Source of the DNA: Bacteroidota bacterium
GTDB taxonomy: Bacteria; Bacteroidota; Bacteroidia; Bacteroidales; Dysgonomonadaceae
Direction of reading: 5' to 3'
Length of the DNA: 7,080 nt
Assembly: GCA_023424395.1 (NCBI GenBank)
Contig: JAFADY010000051.1
Span: forward strand, 1 to 7,080
Both the position numbers and the translations under genes were made by a program. The notes beneath the pieces are model-generated. The model was given only the letters and a program-made list of their open reading frames with translations. It ran no database searches and had not been told where the DNA came from. This document shows positions 1-5,594 of this stretch, piece after piece; position 1 is the stretch's first letter, and each line of letters opens with the position of its first letter.

Positions 1-1160
1 AGCAGAGGCCGGAAGCGGATCCAGCCTATGGCGATGATGACAAGGGACCAGGCACAGCCAAGAAGCAGCGCGACCAGGCCTGTGCCCGCCCCCACGATGC
101 TGCCCAGCAGCGGGATCACATCGGCAATAACCTGAAGGGGCGCCACGATCATCCGTATGCCCGCAATGCACAACAGGATGCCCACTATGCGCAGTATCCA
201 GGTCATCATGCTGTTGGAACTTTTGGCATTGTCAAACATGACGGTCTGGTCCTGCGCGCCCATGCCCAGCTTGTAAAATGTTTCGCCATTGGAGGCGCGG
301 AAGGGCACAAAGGTATCGCCGCTGATCCTGGCGATAATGGAAACTTCCGCAGGCGTTACCTCAAAAAAGGAGACACGGACATCCCCAACCTTGGGGCTGT
401 TGGGGTGGCGCCCTATGTAAAGGAAATTGCCCTGGTTATGAACCATGCTGTTCGGGCCGCGCGCCGATTTTTCCACACCGCTTTCAACAGCCTTATTCAC
501 CGTGTCGGGTATGGGCGCTCTGGAAAAGAAGGTCTTTTGAAGTTCCGACCGCTGACCCTCATTGAGATTGGGGGTGATCGCCTTTTCCCCGCTGATGGAG
601 CGAATGAGGAAGTCCGGCAGCCTGTAGGCTCCAAAGGTGACGTTCGCGGCATACTGATCCTCGTTTGCCGCCTGAATGCGGGTCATGTTTTCATGGCCCT
701 CCACCCGCTTGAAATTTTGCGAGTCAACCGGCTGCCCCACCCACTTCATCTGATAGCTGTAAGTGGTAACGGTTTCTTCACCGCCGCCAAGCTTCTTGCG
801 TGTTTCCTGCTTGGCGTCTTCCACCCACTGATAATATTCCACCTTGCGGCGCAGCCTGATGGCTTTTGTCGTTATACCGAACATGGAGTCGGTAAGGGTA
901 TCTTCCGTTACGACACGGCCCGTTGCATACACAAGTTTGCCGTCATAGGAAGAATCCAGCGTACTGATGCCGGGAAGCGCCACGGTTTGCATCTGCGCTT
1001 CGGCAATGGCGTCGCCCGTACGTACAGCGCGCCCCTCATTCCAGTACAGCAGGAAGGTGGCGAGAGCGATCATGACAAGGCCTGCGCCTATGCCGCCAAA
1101 GGAATTTCCAAGACGCGAAAACCAGCTTGTATTCGTTACTTCCGTGTAGTTATCGGCCAT
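1..1160 (-). CDS. TMEM43-family integral membrane protein (3' end beyond window)
   Basis: 386 codons are readable from ATG at 1160 to the window edge with no stop. The start is supported by AAAGGAGA 8 bases upstream. Seen: a short N-terminal cytoplasmic stretch, a first membrane segment at about residues 22-40 ending in the family signature WNEGRAVRTGDAI (40-52), a large soluble region (about 50-315) with YYQWVED (109-115) and TTYSYQMKW (132-140), then hydrophobic segments at about 320-340, 345-368 and 370-380 near the end. This layout matches TMEM43 (DUF1625), found in eukaryotic inner nuclear membrane/ER and in many bacteria. The bacterial role is unknown. Family proteins are about 370-400 residues, so few residues should be missing. 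It follows the 5'-nucleotidase gene by 70 bases with no visible terminator, so co-transcription is plausible. Family assignment is firm; function is open. Confidence 0.88.
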   Translation of the reverse strand, partial: MADNYTEVTNTSWFSRLGNSFGGIGAGLVMIALATFLLYWNEGRAVRTGDAIAEAQMQTVALPGISTLDSSYDGKLVYATGRVVTEDTLTDSMFGITTKAIRLRRKVEYYQWVEDAKQETRKKLGGGEETVTTYSYQMKWVGQPVDSQNFKRVEGHENMTRIQAANEDQYAANVTFGAYRLPDFLIRSISGEKAITPNLNEGQRSELQKTFFSRAPIPDTVNKAVESGVEKSARGPNSMVHNQGNFLYIGRHPNSPKVGDVRVSFFEVTPAEVSIIARISGDTFVPFRASNGETFYKLGMGAQDQTVMFDNAKSSNSMMTWILRIVGILLCIAGIRMIVAPLQVIADVIPLLGSIVGAGTGLVALLLGCAWSLVIIAIGWIRFRPL

Positions 1161-1179
1161 AATGACGTCTCCTTTTTAT

Positions 1180-1218
1180 TTACAAGCATTCCTGTTGAAT
1201 GAGTAAAACAGTCGGCAT
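1180..1218 (-). CDS. Possible 12-codon ORF before the TMEM43 gene
   Basis: In the 70-base spacer between the nucleotidase stop and the TMEM43 start there is a very strong Shine-Dalgarno (AAGGAGGG) followed by ATG. It reads MPTVLLIQQECL and stops with TAA, 7 bases before the Shine-Dalgarno of the TMEM43 gene. The gap from GGAGG to ATG is only 3 bases, shorter than optimal. The Shine-Dalgarno is the best reason to consider this real. It could be a translated mini-ORF that feeds ribosomes to the next gene, or a leftover ribosome site. No family is recognisable at this length. Low confidence. Confidence 0.2.
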   Translation of the reverse strand: MPTVLLIQQECL

Positions 1219-1230
1219 ATCCCTCCTTGT

Positions 1231-2853
1231 TCATCGGTACACAATACGCCCTGTTTCCGGCATGGGAAGCGGAGAATGCTTCCGTATCCAGGATTCCACA
1301 ATATCCACATCCAAAAGTTCCGGGGACGGAATGACCGCGCTTTCCGTGAGCATGGCGTACCCGTCCCCCCCGCGCGCCAGAAACTCGGGCAGGGCAAGAA
1401 CATAGGAAGCCGACACATCAAGGGGCACGCTCTTTCCCATGGCATCCTTAACCATGACGTTGCTGACCCGCTCACCAGGACGGCCTGCCGGATCCACCAC
1501 ATAGCTCAGCCCCGAGGCCTGAAGCAGTCTGGGGCCTTTGGCATTTTCCTGCGATACGCCGTGTTCCAAGGCTTCCAGAATATGCTGACCGCTAACCTTG
1601 CGCACCACTACCGAACCGCCAAAGGGCAGCATGCTCAGCAAATCGCCGCGCGTCACCTTTGCCGGGAGAGCGGCTCGTATTCCACCGCCATTGCACAAGG
1701 CAATGGTGGCGCCATAGGGACGAGCATACGCCAGCATGGCGTCTGTCATAACCATGCCGCCCAGGCACTCTCCTTCACGGCACGCATCCATGCCATCCGG
1801 CAGACAGAGATTATGGCTGCCCACAACGCTGCTGCGGTATTCCGCAAGCGATTTGGCAAACTTTGCGATCAGGGGGCTTATTTGAGGATCCCTCGGTGCA
1901 TCGGGCATAAGCTCCATGGGGCCGCCGCTCCAGCTCACAGGAATGCCGGACGCATTGAACGCCACATGCAGATTGCCAAGATACACGGCCGCCCGCTTTG
2001 CCGTAACCACAAGAACGGGGTTTCCCTCCGGCGAACGCTCCACAATCGGATACGGCCCCTCTTCAGAGTCTGGCCCCAAAAAACTATGCGTATGCCCGCC
2101 CACAATCACGTCCACCCCTTCCACCGAACGGGCCAGGCGGCGATCTTCCGGCAAACCGAGATGCGTGAGAGCGATAATATGGTGTATGCCCTGCTCTTCC
2201 AGTTCCTTTACCGCGCGGGCCAGAACCTCTTCGCTCTTCTCGAAGCTGGTGGCCGGACAGGCTGCCGCCAGTTCCACAACTTCATTATTGGCAAGGCCTA
2301 TGATACCCACCGGAACCCCTCGTACCCGCTGAATGATATAGGGCTTCATCCGGCCATGCCGCATCGGGCATTCCGGCTCCGGATGCAGATTGGCCGCCAA
2401 AACCGGAAAAGGCGTGGCCCGGGTGAAGGCCGCCGCATCCGCGCAGCCTTCATCAAATTCATGGTTGCCCAGGGTCATGGCGTCATAGGGCATGTAGGCA
2501 TCTATTTCAGCGAGCATGGGCCACTTGTTCACGCTGTAAAACAGCGTTCCTTGGAACTGGTCGCCCGCATCCAGCGCGACAACATTATCGTTTTCTGCTT
2601 TGGCAGACCGTATGGCGGCCGCGATGCGGCCCATGCCTCCCCGGCAGCCGGGTTCCTCAAAGCAGGCGTTTCCGTGTTTATCCACACCCGCAATGTGCGA
2701 GTGGATATCGTTGGTATGCAGAACCGTCAGCTCAAGGCCTCCGCCGGAGTCCGGCTGGGGAAGCTGCCTGACGGAGCAGCCATGCAAAAGAAACAGCATA
2801 CTCAGAAAGGCCAACGGCAAACGCCACGTTCCCGTCATTCCCCACTTTCTCAT
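1231..2853 (-). CDS. Lipoprotein 5'-nucleotidase / metallophosphatase (UshA/NutA-like)
   Basis: 540 residues, the usual length for bacterial two-domain 5'-nucleotidases. These dephosphorylate extracytoplasmic nucleotides (some also cleave UDP-sugars or 2',3'-cyclic nucleotides) using two metal ions. Seen: a signal peptide ending in a lipobox-like LLHGC (Cys26; His at -2 is atypical), so probably membrane-anchored outside the cytoplasm. The metallophosphatase domain is about 40-295: HTNDIHSH (46-53), DAGDQFQG (95-102), GNHEFD (129-134), THLG (230-233), GGHTH (252-256). All expected metal ligands are present. The C-terminal substrate domain is about 340-525: CNGGGIRA (387-394), LPFGG (409-413), RGGDGY (494-499). 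ATG at 2853 is chosen because GGAGG lies 5 bases upstream and the lipoprotein signal starts there; the frame stays open upstream to ATG 2979, which lacks a good ribosome site. Exact substrate cannot be read from sequence. The family call is very secure. Confidence 0.95.
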   Translation of the reverse strand: MRKWGMTGTWRLPLAFLSMLFLLHGCSVRQLPQPDSGGGLELTVLHTNDIHSHIAGVDKHGNACFEEPGCRGGMGRIAAAIRSAKAENDNVVALDAGDQFQGTLFYSVNKWPMLAEIDAYMPYDAMTLGNHEFDEGCADAAAFTRATPFPVLAANLHPEPECPMRHGRMKPYIIQRVRGVPVGIIGLANNEVVELAAACPATSFEKSEEVLARAVKELEEQGIHHIIALTHLGLPEDRRLARSVEGVDVIVGGHTHSFLGPDSEEGPYPIVERSPEGNPVLVVTAKRAAVYLGNLHVAFNASGIPVSWSGGPMELMPDAPRDPQISPLIAKFAKSLAEYRSSVVGSHNLCLPDGMDACREGECLGGMVMTDAMLAYARPYGATIALCNGGGIRAALPAKVTRGDLLSMLPFGGSVVVRKVSGQHILEALEHGVSQENAKGPRLLQASGLSYVVDPAGRPGERVSNVMVKDAMGKSVPLDVSASYVLALPEFLARGGDGYAMLTESAVIPSPELLDVDIVESWIRKHSPLPMPETGRIVYR

Positions 2854-2858
2854 AGGTG

Positions 2859-2867
2859 CCTCCCCCC
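2859..2867 (-). promoter_or_regulatory. Ribosome binding site deciding the nucleotidase start
   Basis: The minus-strand sequence GGGGGGAGG ends 5 bases before ATG 2853. It favours this start over the in-frame ATG at 2979, which has only a weak purine stretch directly against it, and it places the lipoprotein signal peptide at the very N-terminus. Confidence 0.75.
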
Positions 2868-3054
2868 GGAAAAAATTTGTCCCCGTTATGGACGCCCGCC
2901 ATACGGATAAACTCTTCAAAGCCAGCATAGATAACAGCGCGGATCCTGTAATCATCCCGAGGAGTAAAATTCGTTTCATTCATCCAGAAAATGAAGGGGG
3001 GAAGCCGCCGAAAGGCATCATCTCAAAGATGAAAAGCAATCGATTAAATATACT

Positions 3055-3083
3055 AATATAGCAATTTTATTGAATAAATATAA
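3055..3083 (-). promoter_or_regulatory. Candidate promoter for the nucleotidase transcript
   Basis: On the minus strand, TGC followed by TATATT (3063-3055) is a good extended -10 motif, five of six bases matching TATAAT. A weak -35-like TTATAT sits 17 bases upstream (3083-3078). The motif lies in the most AT-rich stretch of the window and downstream of the hairpins that follow the preceding operon. Transcription would start near 3048, giving a leader of roughly 195 bases. The AT-rich composition makes chance matches likely, so confidence is low. Confidence 0.3.
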
Positions 3084-3193
3084 CTCATCATGGAAAAAAT
3101 TTCTGTCTGCGCGACATGATTTTCCCCTGCGCCTATTTCCCGTTCGATGCTGTCAACGATAGCCCCCCGCTCTTAACGCATGTTAACACAGGA

Positions 3194-3244
3194 GGGGCGT
3201 ACGTGCATGAGCAGCTCCAAAAGCTGTCCCGCAACGTACGCCCC
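3194..3244. repeat. Large nested hairpin, 11-bp perfect outer stem
   Basis: GGGGCGTACGT (3194-3204) pairs perfectly with ACGTACGCCCC (3234-3244). Inside it, CAGCT (3212-3216) pairs with AGCTG (3222-3226) around a 5-base loop. The stem may extend by two more pairs across a one-base bulge. It sits about 100 bases after the stop of the exported-protein operon and before the candidate promoter at 3055-3083, so a transcript-end or RNA-stabilising structure is likely. No U-run follows on either strand, so it is not a classical intrinsic terminator. A double-stranded binding site is an alternative. Confidence 0.7.
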
Positions 3245-3274
3245 CCAAAGAGAGTATAAGGCCTCTTTTCCCGT

Positions 3275-3312
3275 GCCGCTCAACTGGCTGTTTTCAAGAG
3301 GGATGGAGCGGC
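3275..3312. repeat. 7-bp inverted repeat after the operon's last stop
   Basis: GCCGCTC (3275-3281) and GAGCGGC (3306-3312) are perfect inverted copies separated by 24 bases, beginning 34 bases downstream of the stop codon at 3347. It may form a 3' end stem-loop together with the larger hairpin that follows. There is no T-run after it. Function is uncertain. Confidence 0.5.
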
Positions 3313-3346
3313 TTCTCCCCGGGCGGGAAAATCCCTAGCTGCCCTC

Positions 3347-4021
3347 TCAGCCCATGGCCTCTCCCGTAATGACAAAGGTTTCGAGCTTCCAACCGTTCTC
3401 GTCAGGAGCAAAACGCGCCATGAAGGTCGCCTTGACCCACAGGATTTCTTCATGATCCGCGCTATCATCCTGCAGTCTGAACCGACGCAGATTGCCGTTG
3501 ATGATGCAGCTTCCGTTCGCTTCCCTGTGCGCGGAGCTTATTTCCGCATAGCTTGGCAGCCAGACATCTTCAGCAAAGTTCCTGTCGTCAACTGTGGATT
3601 CCACATCTATGTAGTAGCCGTTGGAACCGCAAAAATACCCGTCGGGCAAGGTCTGGCCATCCAGCCAGCCGCCAAAAATATTCAGCGCCGCCTGTTCCAC
3701 GGCCTTTTTCGGGAAAAACAGGACATATCGACCAGGAATATTGATGAAATAGGGGCTGTCAGGGTTCTCTTCATTAAAGTATTCTCCAAGTTCGGGTTGA
3801 CCATGCATCATATAGGTTATGGTGGTACGGCACAAATCGGCGGGGCTCATTTGTTGGGGAAAGGTATAGTTTATATCCCAAAGCATGAGCATGGTATGTT
3901 CCATAAAGAGTTCGTCCCGAAGGGAAAGGCCGTCCTTATCTCCGGAGTCCGCCCAGGAAGGGGGAATACTGCACAAAAAAGCGACCATGCCCGCGCACAG
4001 AAAAAAAAGAAGTTTTTTCAT
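3347..4021 (-). CDS. Exported protein of unknown function (224 aa)
   Basis: The signal peptide is clear: MKK, a hydrophobic core to about residue 19, and a likely signal peptidase I site after SWA (residue 24). The mature part of about 200 residues is soluble, with no membrane segment or recognised catalytic motif. It contains four cysteines outside the signal (64, 131, 172 and one in the signal core at 17 for comparison), so a periplasmic disulfide is possible. ATG 4021 is preferred because GAGG lies 6 bases upstream; a GTG at 4033 in frame overlaps the upstream stop and would put charge before the signal. The upstream stop lies 8 bases away and the ribosome site overlaps it, so translational coupling is likely. 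The C-terminal 50 residues (GNLRRF..., ATFMARF..., GWKLETFVI) resemble the end of the upstream 153-residue protein. Real gene, function not recognised. Confidence 0.8.
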   Translation of the reverse strand: MKKLLFFLCAGMVAFLCSIPPSWADSGDKDGLSLRDELFMEHTMLMLWDINYTFPQQMSPADLCRTTITYMMHGQPELGEYFNEENPDSPYFINIPGRYVLFFPKKAVEQAALNIFGGWLDGQTLPDGYFCGSNGYYIDVESTVDDRNFAEDVWLPSYAEISSAHREANGSCIINGNLRRFRLQDDSADHEEILWVKATFMARFAPDENGWKLETFVITGEAMG

Positions 4022-4029
4022 GATATCCC

Positions 4030-4491
4030 TCACTCCAGATTCGGCAACGGCTCAAATTTCAGTTCGTCAAGGTAAAAATTTCCCTTGTCAACTTTATGGA
4101 AGCGCATGCTGAAAAGCTCTTTGGCGGCAACAACTTCAATGCCGTCATTTCTGGGAGCCATGCGGCGCACCTGCCCCCTAAACACCCAAGCTTTATTGTG
4201 CCAACCCAGTTCAATAAGCTCCACAAACACATGCTCAGGCGCGGACAACGAGTCAACATTCACCTCACGCCCCGGTTGGGCGATATCGCCCTTTCCCCAT
4301 AATGCCGATACGGCATTCTGCATAAGAAGAACATCCATACCCGTCAGCCTGTCATCGGGGAGAGGAGCCGCCTCCGCCTGGTCCGCGGAAGGGCCCTCGT
4401 TTTGCTGATCCGCCATAGCCAGGCCCGTCCCCCAGAACAACACACATCCCAGTATCGCCAGGGCCAACAGATTTCGCATTGTTTTTTTCAC
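4030..4491 (-). CDS. Exported protein of unknown function (153 aa, GTG start)
   Basis: The start is set at GTG 4491: GGGAGG (4506-4501) lies 9 bases upstream, and the protein then begins MKKTMRNLL with a clean signal peptide and likely cleavage after AMA (residue 27). ATG 4479 is 21 bases from that ribosome site, too far; ATG 4584 would add 31 hydrophilic residues before the signal and has no ribosome site. The mature part of about 126 residues starts with an acidic, Ala/Pro-rich linker (28-47), followed by one small domain (48-153) with no cysteine and no membrane segment. Motifs seen are FRGQVRRM (104-111) and FSMRF (127-131), which line up with the C-terminal end of the next gene's product. 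It is the third of four exported-protein genes in a row. No family recognised. Confidence 0.8.
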   Translation of the reverse strand: MKKTMRNLLALAILGCVLFWGTGLAMADQQNEGPSADQAEAAPLPDDRLTGMDVLLMQNAVSALWGKGDIAQPGREVNVDSLSAPEHVFVELIELGWHNKAWVFRGQVRRMAPRNDGIEVVAAKELFSMRFHKVDKGNFYLDELKFEPLPNLE

Positions 4492-4500
4492 AGCAAGGTG

Positions 4501-4506
4501 CCTCCC
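4501..4506 (-). promoter_or_regulatory. Ribosome binding site supporting the GTG 4491 start
   Basis: The minus-strand GGGAGG sits 9 bases before GTG 4491 and is the only strong Shine-Dalgarno in the spacer. It decides between three possible in-frame starts for the 153-residue exported protein. Confidence 0.75.
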
Positions 4507-4539
4507 GTATCCGTTTTGTTGTTTCCTCGTCGGAGCTCC

Positions 4540-4593
4540 GCCCCGTTCTTCCGAAGTCAAGGCAGGCTTTTCTGTTTGCGGCATGAACGGGGC
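4540..4593. repeat. 9-bp inverted repeat in the intercistronic spacer
   Basis: GCCCCGTTC (4540-4548) and GAACGGGGC (4585-4593) are perfect inverted copies 36 bases apart. One arm touches the stop codon of the 304-residue protein gene (4593-4595). The structure lies wholly before the ribosome site of the next gene, so in the mRNA it could act as a processing or stability element between cistrons. No U-run follows, so termination is unlikely. Confidence 0.6.
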
Positions 4594-5507
4594 TACTTTA
4601 TTTCCCTAATGCCCTCGTTGCCGTAAACATAATGAATATCCGCCATCACCGGCGCGGGAGGGGCGTTGGGAGCAGCCTCGACAAATCCGGGCCCCAGAAT
4701 AAGCGAGCCATCCATGCCGCTGAACGCCGGCGTGACGCAGATCGCATCCGCGCAGATCATGATCACCGGAATGCCTTCGGGCACCAGAAAACGCACCCGG
4801 CAGGCCTCGCCTTCTTTCAGGACAATTTTCCTTATGATTTCACCCGGGTTAAGGGTACATGCCTTGTCATCCCACTCGGCCTTGCGGATGAAAAAATTCA
4901 GGTTTTCTTCGGCCGTAAACAAAAAGGAATGGCAGCCATGTTCATCAACGGCGTCGCCTTCAACGCCGACCCGCAACAGGTGCATGCCGGAAGGCAAAAA
5001 AACGGGCGCTCCAGTTGCGCTTAATTTGCGAAACGAACGCACCACATCCTGCGCAAACGCATCATCAAAAATCTCCCGCTGTTCCTGATTATAGCGGAGA
5101 GAAAGCAGGCATACCGCTTCCGGCGTATAATACCCCTTGACATGCAGGATGGCATTTTCTGCGGAACCTGAAAGAATAAACCAGCCCTCTTCCCTGTTGA
5201 CGCGCTTCAGATCTATATGGCTGAACCTGCCGCAAACTTCCCGCAAACCGCTCTCAAAATCCATTCCCATAACGCTCCATCCCATGCTGCCCCAGGCGCG
5301 CAGTTCCATACCGCGCTCGGCGTGCATGGGATCCGTCACGGTGACGCCGTCTCCATTTTCGGATTCCGTCACCGCAAAGGCCCCCGCCGCCGGGTCCATC
5401 CAATTGACGGCGAAGCCATAGCGCTCGTTGACGTATTCCCCCGCCAGGCACAGGCCGGATCCGCCGCAAAAAAACAGGGTCAGACACAAAAGAAAAAATT
5501 TTTTCAT
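4593..5507 (-). CDS. Exported protein of unknown function (304 aa)
   Basis: MKKFFLL starts a signal peptide with likely cleavage after CLA (residue 22). ATG 5507 has GGAGG 9 bases upstream. Two parts are visible. Residues about 24-162 have the pattern of a widespread exported module: YGFAVNW (30-36), ESENGDGVTV (48-57), then alternating strands and a closing DAFAQDVVRSFRK (149-161). Residues about 165-290 form a second beta-rich, cysteine-containing part (192, 217, 236, 252, 257), ending in a Pro/Ala-rich stretch (278-287) and a short polar tail. No membrane segment follows the signal, and LCLA is not a lipobox, so a soluble periplasmic protein is expected. It lies in the exported-protein operon, 87 bases after the gene before it. 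The N-terminal module is known to me only as a pattern in hypothetical proteins; no function is assigned. Confidence 0.8.
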   Translation of the reverse strand: MKKFFLLCLTLFFCGGSGLCLAGEYVNERYGFAVNWMDPAAGAFAVTESENGDGVTVTDPMHAERGMELRAWGSMGWSVMGMDFESGLREVCGRFSHIDLKRVNREEGWFILSGSAENAILHVKGYYTPEAVCLLSLRYNQEQREIFDDAFAQDVVRSFRKLSATGAPVFLPSGMHLLRVGVEGDAVDEHGCHSFLFTAEENLNFFIRKAEWDDKACTLNPGEIIRKIVLKEGEACRVRFLVPEGIPVIMICADAICVTPAFSGMDGSLILGPGFVEAAPNAPPAPVMADIHYVYGNEGIREIK

Positions 5508-5559
5508 GCGCGGACGCCTCCGGTAAAATTTTCACGGTTTGCTCATTGCACAGGAGAGT

Positions 5560-5574
5560 ATGCCCTTTTGGCAT
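5560..5574. repeat. Small hairpin in the spacer before the 304-aa gene
   Basis: ATGCC (5560-5564) and GGCAT (5570-5574) form a perfect 5-bp stem with a 5-base loop in the 87-base spacer between two exported-protein genes. No U-run follows in the direction of transcription. It could affect mRNA processing; it may also be chance. Confidence 0.3.
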
Positions 5575-5594
5575 GGCGCGCCCATGGGGCAGCG

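Larger units (their letters stand above)
2854..3346. other. 493-base non-coding region between two transcripts
   Basis: There is no convincing gene on either strand here. From the 3347 side, the region holds a 7-bp inverted repeat (3275-3312), a larger nested hairpin (3194-3244), a small TTAAC/GTTAA inverted repeat (3173-3186), an AT-rich block (about 3033-3090) with a promoter-like motif, and a roughly 200-base GC-rich leader before the nucleotidase start. Short reading frames start at 2979 and 2983 but neither has a Shine-Dalgarno. The layout fits the end of the upstream operon followed by a new promoter. Confidence 0.7.

Noticed and set aside
405..1202. 265-codon plus-strand frame
   Set aside because: Antisense to the TMEM43 gene, whose family motifs are continuous on the minus strand.
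1276..2910. 544-codon open frame on the plus strand
   Set aside because: It lies exactly opposite the nucleotidase, whose motifs are unmistakable. The plus-strand product is rich in His, Arg and Gln with no domain, typical of an antisense shadow in GC-rich codons.
2732..2983. 83-codon minus-strand frame starting at ATG 2983
   Set aside because: It has no Shine-Dalgarno and its second half overlaps the nucleotidase signal peptide in another frame. The sequence matches no family I know.
3103..3118. TGTC/GACA inverted repeat as a Pho-box-like operator for the nucleotidase
   Set aside because: Only four bases per arm, and it does not match the direct-repeat layout of a Pho box.
3452..4075. 207-codon plus-strand frame
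   Set aside because: Antisense to the exported 224-residue protein, which has a signal peptide and a ribosome site. The plus-strand product has no supporting feature.
5523..5535. Near-palindrome around AAAATTTT as an operator
   Set aside because: It lies inside an apparent operon just upstream of a ribosome site. Its symmetry is mostly the simple A/T core, so chance is likely.
5254..5574. 106-codon minus-strand frame overlapping the 304-residue gene
   Set aside because: It overlaps a gene with a clean signal peptide and GGAGG. The product is Arg/Gly-rich and typical of an out-of-frame reading.
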